A stretch of 64,000 nucleotides of DNA. Origin: Mucilaginibacter_A sp041088075. GTDB lineage: Bacteria; Bacteroidota; Bacteroidia; Sphingobacteriales; Sphingobacteriaceae. Where the stretch lies: assembly GCF_041088075.1 (NCBI RefSeq), contig NZ_JBGCVY010000033.1:62001-126000 (forward strand). Direction: 5' to 3'. Both the position numbers and the translations under genes were made by a program. Shown in pieces: positions 40,189 to 47,712 of the stretch. Below the pieces are notes generated by a model that searched no databases, was not told the origin of the DNA, and saw only the letters and a program-made list of their open reading frames with translations. Numbering within the stretch: position 1 is the stretch's first letter; each line of letters starts with the position of its first letter.

Positions 40189-41226
40189 CTAATAAAACTT
40201 CGGCAACGGGTTCAGTTTTAAATTTTGCTGTTGGTGCCAATAAGGATAAATGGTCGGCGTTTCGCTGGCTGCATCTAGTTTTTTAATTTGTTCGGTGGAT
40301 AAATTCCAGCCCACCGCTTCCAGGTTTTGTTTCAGTTGTTCTTCGTTTCTGGCACCAATCACCAAGGTATCAACGGTTGGGCGTTGCAGCAGCCAGTTTA
40401 ACGAAACTTGTGCCACGCTTTTTCCGGTTTCGGTAGCCACTTCGTCTAAAACATCAATAATTTTATAAAAAAGTTCTTCAGGAATGGCCGATTCCGGAAC
40501 CGGGCTTCCGCCTTGTGCCACGCGGCTATCCGCAGGAATCGGATGGTTCCGCCGGTATTTTCCGCCCAAACGGCCAGCCGCCAAAGGGCTCCAGATAATG
40601 CCGCCCACTTTTTGGTCTAAACCCAAAGGCATCAGTTCCCATTCGTATTCGCGGTTCACCAACGAGTAATAAACCTGGTGTGCAATGTAGCGGTTCCAGC
40701 CGTAACGGTCAGAAACGGCCAGCGATTTCATCAAATGCCAGTCCGAAAAATTGGAACAGGCCAGGTAACGTACTTTTCCGCTTTGCACTAAATCGTCCAG
40801 CGTGCGCAGCGTTTCTTCCACCGGCGTAACGCCGTCGAAACCGTGCATGTGGTAAATATCAATGTAATCGGTGTTTAAACGCTTTAAACTGGCTTCGCAG
40901 GCTTTCATCAAATGAAAGCGCGATGATCCTTGTTCGTTCGGCCCGCTGCCCATCGGGAAAGTGGCTTTGGTAGAAATGATCACCTGGTCGCGTTTGCCTT
41001 CCAGCGTTTTTCCGAGGATTTCTTCGGCCAAACCATCCGAATAAATATCCGCCGTATCAAATAAATTAACGCCGGCATCCAAACAAAGGTTGACCATGCG
41101 CGAAGCTTCTTCTACCTGCGTGTTGCCCCAGGCTTTAAAAAACTCGTTGCTTCCGCCAAAAGTAGCGGTGCCAAAACTCAAAACCGGCACATGCAAACCC
41201 GATGCGCCCAATGGCCTGTATTCCAT
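40189..41226 (-). CDS. Aldo/keto reductase
   Basis: A 345-residue NADPH-dependent TIM-barrel oxidoreductase of the YajO/Tas-like group. VNLFDTADIYSDGLAEEILG carries the catalytic Asp and Tyr, VIISTKATFPMG the Lys, and YIDIYHMHGFDGVTP the His. SLNWLLQRPTVDTLVIGARN binds the cofactor. Substrate unknown. Single gene: convergent upstream neighbour, and a repeat-filled gap of 120 bases to DUF2278. Confidence 0.92.
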   Translation of the reverse strand: MEYRPLGASGLHVPVLSFGTATFGGSNEFFKAWGNTQVEEASRMVNLCLDAGVNLFDTADIYSDGLAEEILGKTLEGKRDQVIISTKATFPMGSGPNEQGSSRFHLMKACEASLKRLNTDYIDIYHMHGFDGVTPVEETLRTLDDLVQSGKVRYLACSNFSDWHLMKSLAVSDRYGWNRYIAHQVYYSLVNREYEWELMPLGLDQKVGGIIWSPLAAGRLGGKYRRNHPIPADSRVAQGGSPVPESAIPEELFYKIIDVLDEVATETGKSVAQVSLNWLLQRPTVDTLVIGARNEEQLKQNLEAVGWNLSTEQIKKLDAASETPTIYPYWHQQQNLKLNPLPKFY

Positions 41227-41283
41227 AATTGCTTTGTTAATGTTAAAATTATAAAGCTATTTTGGGCAGATATGTTTAACGGA

Positions 41284-41340
41284 ATGCTGTTTTTATCGGG
41301 TAAAAGTTGGTGTTGGTTTTTATGCCGATCAAAGAAGTAT
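41284..41340. repeat. 57-bp element with degenerate right end
   Basis: ATGCTGTTTTTA with TCGGGTAAAAGTTGGTG on the left; ATCAAAGAAGTAT on the right, one base off the sister form. Confidence 0.65.
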
Positions 41341-41346
41341 CGAAAC

Positions 41347-42057
41347 CTAAACCGGATTTCCCTTGCCATCCGTTTTAATATTTTGGTTTTGAAACCGAAA
41401 AAACATCGCCACCCATTGATTGGCAGTTTTAAAATAAATAAACAATGCGCCGTCCTGTTTGCTGCCGTTGTTGGCGGCTTGGCTGCCGCTGTCGCCCTGG
41501 TTCATGTGGATGTCGTGGACACCAACGGGCGGGTTTTGGGTAAAATAAGGGTTTAAATCCGGGATGCTGCCGGGGAGGTTATCGTTCCAGCCGGAGCCAA
41601 AGGCAAAAATTTCGGCATCCGGGTTGTTTTTTGCTTTTTGTACCCAGGGGTCAATGTCGCCGTTCAGGTTTTCGCCCGGCGAAGTATCGCTTTTCGGTTT
41701 CACCACCTGCATCAAATTGATGGGGAAAAGTGGCGGCGAAAAATGCAGATAATCCAAACAAATGGAAGCAGGCATAGCCGCTTTTGGCGTAAAACCAACT
41801 TTAGATTTTAAAATATCCGCCGTAACCGGATGCTGGTAGTTTTCATCTTTATAAAACATGACCATCCTGTTCGTGTCCAATTTGGTGCTGCCGTTTTGCG
41901 GATAAAGCAAAGTTTGCCCGGCAAATTTAGAGTAAACATCAACGGCAACGCGGTAAAGCTGGTCCGACTGTACCAAAATTTGGTAATGGTCGGTGCCGCT
42001 TTGGTAAGGCATTGCATCGGTAACTTTCCCTCTTAAAACCCCATAATTGATAGCCAT
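41347..42057 (-). CDS. DUF2278 (YukJ-like) protein
   Basis: A 236-residue protein of the DUF2278 family: INYGVLRGKVTDAMPYQSGT and HYQILVQSDQLYRVAVDVYS open the domain, and GVHDIHMNQGDSG closes it. ATG at 42057 is preferred; an open frame extends 16 codons further but reads through intergenic sequence containing a 12-mer. The biochemical role of DUF2278 is not known. Single gene. Confidence 0.75.
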   Translation of the reverse strand: MAINYGVLRGKVTDAMPYQSGTDHYQILVQSDQLYRVAVDVYSKFAGQTLLYPQNGSTKLDTNRMVMFYKDENYQHPVTADILKSKVGFTPKAAMPASICLDYLHFSPPLFPINLMQVVKPKSDTSPGENLNGDIDPWVQKAKNNPDAEIFAFGSGWNDNLPGSIPDLNPYFTQNPPVGVHDIHMNQGDSGSQAANNGSKQDGALFIYFKTANQWVAMFFRFQNQNIKTDGKGNPV

Positions 42058-42071
42058 GTTATTTTTATTTG

Positions 42072-42083
42072 ATACTGTTTTTA
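42072..42083 (-). repeat. ACAG-type 12-mer upstream of DUF2278
   Basis: ATACTGTTTTTA followed by TCGGTATAATTTCGGC, 14 bases before the start codon. Confidence 0.7.
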
Positions 42084-42140
42084 TCGGTATAATTTCGGCA
42101 GCCAACTTCTAAAATTAACATTCTAAAATTAAGTAAGTGT

Positions 42141-42205
42141 AAACTGTTTTAGGTGAAGCAAAGGCTTCACCTAAAACAGTTTCAAAACAACCAATGCTTC
42201 TTTTA
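42141..42205. repeat. 19-bp perfect hairpin and a 12-mer
   Basis: AAACTGTTTTAGGTGAAGC, loop AAAG, and its exact complement up to 42182. Then ATGCTTCTTTTACCGAAC and AAAAATTGGTG (42194-42222), a clean bipartite 12-mer site. Confidence 0.8.
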
Positions 42206-42234
42206 CCGAACAAAAATTGGTGTTGGTCATTTTT

Positions 42235-42297
42235 GCTATCAGCTATCAGCTATCAGCTATCAGCTATCAGCTATCAGCTATCAGCTATCAGCTATCA
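42235..42297. repeat. Nine tandem copies of GCTATCA
   Basis: Nine perfect 7-base units end 2 bases before the stop codon of the following minus-strand gene. Unit length not divisible by three, high perfection and the position suggest a variable-number locus. A short stretch of the same word occurs at 47060-47072. Confidence 0.9.
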
Positions 42298-42299
42298 GC

Positions 42300-42584
42300 C
42301 TATTTTTCGCGCGATACAAACTTATGGAAAGTGCTGATCTCGCCGTCTTTCTTTTTATCCTGGTACAAAAAGTCCAGCTTGTTTTTCTCAAAGTTCTTGA
42401 AAAAATCGTCCCAGGTGATTTCTTCAAAACGGTCGTCGGCATCGCTGTGTTTCGGGAAGTGGATGCGGATTACGCCGTCATCTTCTTCTTTGCCGGTTGA
42501 TTTTATTTTCGCCGGAACGCCTTCGCGCTCTTCGGTCCATTTTTGGATTTTTTTGTGGTCGTGGGTTTGTGCTGAAGTGCTCAT
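42300..42584 (-). CDS. Small conserved hypothetical protein
   Basis: A 94-residue protein starting MSTSAQTHDHKKIQKWTEER. It contains KSTGKEEDDGVIRIHFPKHS and DRFEEITWDDFFKNFEKNKL, a layout widespread among soil bacteria and sometimes mislabelled as a glucan branching enzyme. No catalytic motif is visible. ATG at 42584 is used; a TTG three codons earlier is possible. Its stop codon is followed on its own strand by nine 7-base tandem repeats, which would form the 3' end of the transcript. Confidence 0.75.
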   Translation of the reverse strand: MSTSAQTHDHKKIQKWTEEREGVPAKIKSTGKEEDDGVIRIHFPKHSDADDRFEEITWDDFFKNFEKNKLDFLYQDKKKDGEISTFHKFVSREK

Positions 42585-42665
42585 AATTTTCAAGTTTTTT
42601 TGTTAGGGTAACAACGCCACTGTTTTAAGTGTTTTTATGGGGTGGATTTTTTGAGTTAAGGTTGA

Positions 42666-42756
42666 ATGCTTCTTTTATGCCATTAAAATTGGTGGCTTAG
42701 GTTTGGCTAAAGCCAGTTTTGGCTCCTTTTATCCCCCCGGCCTTTAAGCCGGGGGG
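42666..42756. repeat. 12-mer site and GGCC hairpin
   Basis: ATGCTTCTTTTATGCC then AAAATTGGTGG (bipartite site), TTGGCTAAAGCCA, and CCCCCCGGC/GCCGGGGGG (42733-42756). Part of the gene-free gap 42585-43093. Confidence 0.75.
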
Positions 42757-42847
42757 CAATAAATAGCTGCGTTAGGTTGTAGGGTTTTGTTATCAGCAGA
42801 TAAAAAAATTTAAGAGCCTGTTTGAATTTCTGTCATAAAAATTTACA

Positions 42848-42942
42848 ATGCTTCTTTTATGCCTATAAATTTGGTGTGACGGATGTTTTAAGGGCATAAA
42901 AACCACAAAAAGACAATGATTTTTATGTGGTAAAAGAAGCAT
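42848..42942. repeat. 95-bp palindromic element (subtype II, reversed)
   Basis: ATGCTTCTTTTATGCC with TATAAATTTGGTGTG on the left and TTTTTATGTGG with TAAAAGAAGCAT on the right: the reverse complement of the layout at 8405-8502. Confidence 0.85.
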
Positions 42943-42998
42943 GGCAAATCAATTTAACAAAATTTAAACAGGCCCTAAAACAAGGTGGTTATTCATTG

Positions 42999-43049
42999 CC
43001 GCGGCCTAAAGGCCGCGGGATAGGTAAACCTGGACTTGGCTTTAGCCAA
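42999..43049. repeat. CCGCGGCC hairpin plus TTGGCTTTAGCCAA
   Basis: CCGCGGCCTAAAGGCCGCGG then TTGGCTTTAGCCAA, the same two-palindrome repeat as 25711-25770. The rest of the gap to the GH97 stop is a short tandem ATCATCCGACAAAA. Confidence 0.75.
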
Positions 43050-43093
43050 AATCATCCGACAAAAATCATCCGACAAAAGCAGCAATCCAACAT

Positions 43094-45064
43094 TTAAAAA
43101 TCCTTGCGCAAATGCACCACCTGGCCGCCCCCGGCAGTTAAAGTTGTTTTCAGAACAGTTTGGCTGGTTACCTTTTGCACCACTTTTACCAAATGGTTGG
43201 GGTTGATATTGGCATCCGGCGCATCACTGTAAATCTCGGCGGTGTAATTTCCTTTTGGTAGAAACGATAAGGGCGTATTTAAACTTCGTGGCGTATTGCT
43301 GTTGATGGTGCCGAGATACCAATCGCTGCCTTTGCGCCGGGCAATCGTAATGTGTTCGCTTAGTTTTGCGCTTACGGCTTTGGTTTCGTCCCAGGTAACC
43401 GGTACTTCTTTCAAAAACTCAAATCCCGGCTGGCCGATGTAAGCGTCGGGATAATCGCAAACCATGCCCTGCTCGTTCTCCAAAACCACATACATGGCCA
43501 GCATATGGCAGCGTGTGCCTGGAACCATTGGCGCGGTGTAATGAATTTTAAAAGTGGAAGGATTTGATGCCCGAAACCCGCCCAAATGATAATCCGTTGA
43601 ACCGGCAAGCCCGCGCGTAAACGGGATATTGATATCGGCATCTGGCGTAACGCTATTGTTCCATTTGTTGTTTTCGTAGTTCAAAGTTCCTTCGCGCGTA
43701 AACTCATTTGGGTAAGTGCGGTTTAAGCCGGTTGGTTTGTAAGCGCCATGAAACTGGATGTGTAAATGGTGCTGCGCCGCTTTTTGCGAAATTTCTTCCT
43801 GCATGTTTACCATTTCCTGGTCGTCGCGGTCCATAAAATCGCACATCAAACCTTTGATGCCCCATTTTTCGTACTGCGCAAAAGTTGCTTCCAATTTGGG
43901 GTACAGAGCAGCAAAATGCACCCAGACCCGGATGCCAACGCCCACCTTTTTTGCCGAATCGCACAGTTGCTGCATATCCAAACCGGGGACAGCTTTAGCA
44001 GGATCGGCGTGAGGGCCGGGCATAAAGTTGGCGCCATCGTTTACGTACCATTCGTGCAAACCATACTCAACCACGGTATGGTAAGCAATGCTGTTTTTAG
44101 CACAGAAATTTACGTAATACATATTGGTTTCGTAGTTGTTGCCGGGCGCGAAAGAAGTATCAGGCGTAACATTGCCGTTCCACCAGGGAAAAGTAGTTTT
44201 GCCGGGCTTGATCCAGGAAACATCTTTGATCTGGCTGGGATCGCTTAGATTCGTTAGCAGGTTCGATTCGATCAAAGTGCCCATCCGGTCGCCAATCATC
44301 ATCACCCGCCAGGGGCTTTGGTGCGGTAGTTTTGCCTTTACTTTGATGGCTGTTTGCTTGGGCAAAGGCGAAATACTGCTTTGCAAAACGCCCTGATGTT
44401 TGCGCAAATACATGCCGCCGTAATCGCGCAGGTTGGCTTCGGTTATCGCCATAAAAACACCTTTCGGGAAGGAAAACAACGTTGGCAAATCCATCAGTGT
44501 GTCAGCCTTAATTTCGCTTAGATGCAGTTTGTTGTAAATCCCTTCGTGCGAGGTGGTGTAATTTTCGCGAAAAAGCGTCAGCACAAGCGGGTTTTGACTG
44601 AGGTTGAACGTGTTGGCTTCCTCCGTAATGTTCACGCTTTTCCATTGCTGCTGCTGCGGAATGCGGTAACGAAAAGCAGTGCCATCATTAAATACTTTCA
44701 ATTCGACTTCAAGCCGTCGTTTTAAACCGCTTTTTTCTGAAACCGAAATCAGCAATTGGTTGCACGCGCTGTGCACGTTGCTGTTTTTACCCACAATTAA
44801 TTGGTAATTTTCTTCGAGATGTTGGGAGTGGTGCTTCTCCAATTTCAGGTTGTTTGCAAACGCGCCACCTTTTTCAAAACTGATATTTAAACGGGAATTA
44901 TCAAGCAAAACATTGCCTTTATAACTAACGCGATAAACTAACCCATTTTGATCTGTACTCAACCAAAAACGGATATTTTTATCAGGCGAAGTAACCGTTA
45001 AACCACGCTGGGCAAAAACATTTATGGAGGTTGATACAAACAGAAAAATAAACAGGTATTTCAT
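43094..45064 (-). CDS. GH97 alpha-glucosidase/alpha-galactosidase, secreted
   Basis: A 656-residue GH97 enzyme with a signal peptide (KYLFIFLFVSTSINVFAQ). The N-terminal beta-supersandwich starts LTVTSPDKNIRFWLSTDQNG; the TIM barrel contains IAYHTVVEYGLHEWYVNDGA, KGLMCDFMDRDDQEMVN and IQFHGAYKPTGLNRTYPNEF, all family-typical; the C-terminal domain ends AGGGQVVHLRKDF. GH97 includes inverting alpha-glucosidases and retaining alpha-galactosidases; the DFMDRDD segment recalls the retaining type, which has an Asp nucleophile, but I cannot settle it. Not linked to a SusCD pair. One ACAG-type word lies inside (44088-44099). Confidence 0.9.
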   Translation of the reverse strand: MKYLFIFLFVSTSINVFAQRGLTVTSPDKNIRFWLSTDQNGLVYRVSYKGNVLLDNSRLNISFEKGGAFANNLKLEKHHSQHLEENYQLIVGKNSNVHSACNQLLISVSEKSGLKRRLEVELKVFNDGTAFRYRIPQQQQWKSVNITEEANTFNLSQNPLVLTLFRENYTTSHEGIYNKLHLSEIKADTLMDLPTLFSFPKGVFMAITEANLRDYGGMYLRKHQGVLQSSISPLPKQTAIKVKAKLPHQSPWRVMMIGDRMGTLIESNLLTNLSDPSQIKDVSWIKPGKTTFPWWNGNVTPDTSFAPGNNYETNMYYVNFCAKNSIAYHTVVEYGLHEWYVNDGANFMPGPHADPAKAVPGLDMQQLCDSAKKVGVGIRVWVHFAALYPKLEATFAQYEKWGIKGLMCDFMDRDDQEMVNMQEEISQKAAQHHLHIQFHGAYKPTGLNRTYPNEFTREGTLNYENNKWNNSVTPDADINIPFTRGLAGSTDYHLGGFRASNPSTFKIHYTAPMVPGTRCHMLAMYVVLENEQGMVCDYPDAYIGQPGFEFLKEVPVTWDETKAVSAKLSEHITIARRKGSDWYLGTINSNTPRSLNTPLSFLPKGNYTAEIYSDAPDANINPNHLVKVVQKVTSQTVLKTTLTAGGGQVVHLRKDF

Positions 45065-45109
45065 ATCTGGCTTTGATCGGTTTAAAGGCTTTTCACTATT
45101 TTATGGTGC

Positions 45110-45121
45110 TAAAAGAAGCAT
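45110..45121 (+). repeat. 12-mer between GH97 and tmRNA
   Basis: TAAAAGAAGCAT preceded by ACTATTTTATGGTGC, 46 bases upstream of the GH97 start. Confidence 0.7.
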
Positions 45122-45171
45122 GGCAATTTAAAGGAATAAAGCTTTGAAAAATAAAAAAAACCTGGATAACT

Positions 45172-45207
45172 AAAAAACCACTTGCTTAAACAAACAAGTG
45201 GTTTTTT
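45172..45207 (-). terminator. tmRNA terminator
   Basis: AAAAAACCACTTG and CAAGTGGTTTTTT pair perfectly over 13 bases, 9 bases after the tmRNA 3' end. Confidence 0.9.
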
Positions 45208-45215
45208 AAATTTTG

Positions 45216-45581
45216 TGGACCCGGAGAGATTCGAACTCTCGTCCAAACATGGTATAAGGTAAGCCTTCTACATGCTTAGCTGCTGTTTGATTGTCGGGAA
45301 GGGGAAGGTCAGCCGCGTACCTGTACCATCTTCCGTAGGTGCTTTATCTCGTTTGCTGATCACACCAGCAGCAAACCAGTTTCTTATTTCGACGTTCCTG
45401 GTGATGATCCTAAGAAACCGCAGACGACCGGAACGAAAGCTATGCTAACTCTAAGTTAGGCAGCTAAGGCGTAGTTATTTTCGCCATTTGAAAGTTTGAG
45501 TGTTCAGATTAAAGCGCTAATTCACCCAACGCGCTGCATGCTTACTTACTTATCTCCATCCTGTCAATTCCGGTCGGGCCC
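45216..45581 (-). ncRNA. ssrA: Transfer-messenger RNA (tmRNA)
   Basis: The RNA runs from GGGCCCG (45581 down to 45575) to CGGGTCC plus discriminator A (45223 down to 45216); these ends pair over seven positions with one G-U, giving the tRNA-like acceptor stem. The T-arm is GAGAGTTCGAATCTCTC. CCA is not encoded. The tag frame at 45485-45456 reads GENNYALAA then TAA, the Bacteroidetes-type proteolysis tag. Its length, 366 bases, fits a one-piece tmRNA. It rescues stalled ribosomes with SmpB. A weak promoter-like TTTTGC with TACAATTTA lies about 20-45 bases upstream. Confidence 0.95.
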
Positions 45582-45630
45582 TTTTAAGGGTGAAAGGTAA
45601 ATTGTAGAAGGGTTTTAAGTGGATGCAAAA

Positions 45631-45741
45631 ATACTGTTTTTAGCGATATAAAAAAAGAAAAAATTTTTTTAGTTAATGGGTTATGGTTGATAGTTCATGG
45701 AAACTCGCAACAGCTATGAACCATCAACTATCACCCATCAA
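45631..45741. repeat. ACAG-type 12-mer and imperfect inverted repeat
   Basis: ATACTGTTTTTA at 45631-45642, then TATGGTTGATAGTTCATGG and CTATGAACCATCAACTATCA (45676-45741), which can fold back on each other, between tmRNA and the aminotransferase stop. Confidence 0.6.
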
Positions 45742-45746
45742 CCTCT

Positions 45747-46946
45747 TCACAAAACCCTTCCCGGATAAACTTTTAAAGCTTCTTCCAAACAAACCATGGC
45801 TTTTTCCAAATCTATTGTATTTAAAACATAAGCCAAACGCACTTCGTTTAAACCGCCGCTGGGCGTACTATAAAAACCAGTTGCGGGCGCCATCATCACC
45901 GTTTGGTTTTCGTAACTGAAAGTTTCCAGCATCCATTGGCAAAAAGTATCGGCATTGTCAATCGGAAAACGGGCAACAACATAAAAAGCGCCGCCCGGGT
46001 TCGGACAAAAAACGCCCGGAATTTTATTCAAAGCCTGCACCAAAATATCGCGGCGTTTGGTGTATTCGTTTTTTACGTTGATAAAATAAGCATCGGGCGT
46101 ATCCACTGCGGCTGCGCCGGCAATTTGCTCCACCATGCCCGGACTTAACCGCGCTTGCGCAAACTTTAAAGCGGCCGCCATCAAAGCTTTGTTTTTGGTG
46201 ATGATGCAGCCCAAACGCGCGCCGCAGGCACTGTACCGTTTAGAAACCGTGTCCAAAACAATGACGTGTTCCTCCAAACCTTTTAAATGCATTGGCGAAA
46301 TAAATTCACGTCCATCGTAACAAAACTCGCGGTAAGCTTCGTCCGAAAACAAATACAGATCATACTTCAAAGCCAGTTGCTTCAACGCTTCCATTTCTTC
46401 CTTCGAGTACAAATAACCGGTCGGGTTATTCGGGTTGCAGATCATGATCGCTTTCGTTTTCTCCGTGATCAGTAACTCAAATTCATTGATCGGCGGCAGC
46501 GCAAAACCATTTTCAATATAAGATAAAATCGGCTTCACCACCACGCCGCACTGATGCGCAAAACCATTGTAGTTGGCATAAAAAGGTTCCGGGATGATCA
46601 CTTCATCACCGACATCCAAACAAGCCATCATCGAAATCGTAATTGCTTCGGAACCGCCGGTCGTAACCAAAATATTATCTGGCGAAATATTATAACCCAG
46701 TTTATTGTAATATTCGGTCAGCTTGCTGCGATAGGCCAGCGTTCCTTCCGAGGCCGTGTAAGCCCAAACTTTAAAATCGATATTTTTAACAGCATTTAGC
46801 ATGATTTCCGGCGTTTCAATATCCGGCTGGCCGATGTTTAAATGATACACTTTTTTGCCTTCCAGCTTGGCTTTATCAGCAAAAGGCGTTAATTTTCTGA
46901 TGGGGGAAGCCGGCATTTGCTGGCCTTTTATTGATATTTTCGGCAT
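45747..46946 (-). CDS. Class I/II pyridoxal-phosphate aminotransferase
   Basis: A 399-residue aspartate-aminotransferase-like enzyme. ATG at 46946 is chosen (PKISIKGQQMPASPIRKLTP); an open frame upstream reads repeat sequence. NIGQPDIETPE, NPNNPTGYLYSKEEMEAL and the PLP lysine in VLDTVSKRYSACGARLGCI (about residue 236) are diagnostic. The aromatic-type aminotransferase needed by the phe operon at 52-56 kb is absent there, and this gene could supply that step, but it could equally serve aspartate. Single gene. Confidence 0.9.
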   Translation of the reverse strand: MPKISIKGQQMPASPIRKLTPFADKAKLEGKKVYHLNIGQPDIETPEIMLNAVKNIDFKVWAYTASEGTLAYRSKLTEYYNKLGYNISPDNILVTTGGSEAITISMMACLDVGDEVIIPEPFYANYNGFAHQCGVVVKPILSYIENGFALPPINEFELLITEKTKAIMICNPNNPTGYLYSKEEMEALKQLALKYDLYLFSDEAYREFCYDGREFISPMHLKGLEEHVIVLDTVSKRYSACGARLGCIITKNKALMAAALKFAQARLSPGMVEQIAGAAAVDTPDAYFINVKNEYTKRRDILVQALNKIPGVFCPNPGGAFYVVARFPIDNADTFCQWMLETFSYENQTVMMAPATGFYSTPSGGLNEVRLAYVLNTIDLEKAMVCLEEALKVYPGRVL

Positions 46947-47079
46947 AAAGCAAAAGTAGGAAAAAGCCGTGAGTGAGGAGTTGTGAGTTGCAAGTTTCGG
47001 TTTGCCAGTTCTAAATTCAAAACCTTGCAAATCGCTAATACCTGACTGCTGATACCTCATAGCTGATAGCTCAACCCCA

Positions 47080-47165
47080 ATGCTTCTTTTATGCCATAAA
47101 AATTGTTGCACAAAAAAACTTCGCCCTGTTTTGCAAGACGAAGTTTTAGTTGGTAAAAACAGTAT
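47080..47165. repeat. 86-bp element with mixed ends
   Basis: ATGCTTCTTTTATGCC and AAAAATTGTTG on the left, TAAAAACAGTAT on the right. Inside, AAAACTTCG and CGAAGTTTT form a hairpin that could end transcription of the DUF1573 gene, whose stop is at 47171. Confidence 0.75.
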
Positions 47166-47170
47166 CGAAA

Positions 47171-47569
47171 CTATTTTGTCGCTGCGGAAGCTTTTACAAC
47201 TTCGCCCACAATCACCAGATATTTTGTTGGCGTTTTTGCGTTGGATGTTACCACAATGGTTTTATTAAACGGTGCTTCTACAGCGGCATTGTACGTAATT
47301 TTGATGCTTCCTTTTTCGCCTTTTTTAACCGGCGTTTTGGTATAATCGGCAATGGTGCAGCCGCAGGTTGGTTTCACTTCCGTCAAAATCAAAGGTTCTG
47401 CGCCAATGTTGGTGTACACAAAATCGGTGGTTACAGGTTTTCCCTGCGGTACTTTGCCAAAATCGTGTTTTTCTTCTGTAAATTTAAATTCGGCTTTGTT
47501 GTCGGTTTGTGCCGATGCAGTGATTGTGAACCCTACAACCATTGCGCAAATCATCATTAATTTTTTCAT
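47171..47569 (-). CDS. DUF1573 periplasmic protein
   Basis: A 132-residue secreted protein: signal KKLMMICAMVVGFTITASAQ, then an ASH/DUF1573 immunoglobulin-like domain with HDFGKVPQGKPVTTDFVYTN, CGCTIADYTKTPVKKGEKGS and NKTIVVTSNAKTP. The CGC pair is typical. Function unknown; common and often duplicated in Bacteroidetes. Single gene, divergent from the E1 dehydrogenase. Confidence 0.9.
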   Translation of the reverse strand: MKKLMMICAMVVGFTITASAQTDNKAEFKFTEEKHDFGKVPQGKPVTTDFVYTNIGAEPLILTEVKPTCGCTIADYTKTPVKKGEKGSIKITYNAAVEAPFNKTIVVTSNAKTPTKYLVIVGEVVKASAATK

Positions 47570-47712
47570 AGCTTCTTTATCAGACTGTTAAAACAAATAT
47601 AAGTCAAATTTAATCAATTAAAATATTGATACGTTAAATTCATCCGGTGGTTGTCCTTTTCTCAAAAAAATAGTCTGATTAAATACTATTTTTGCTGGTA
47701 TAGAAACCTAAA

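Noticed and set aside
42235..42297. CRISPR-like direct repeat
   Set aside because: Units are 7 bases with no spacers, and no cas genes are present.
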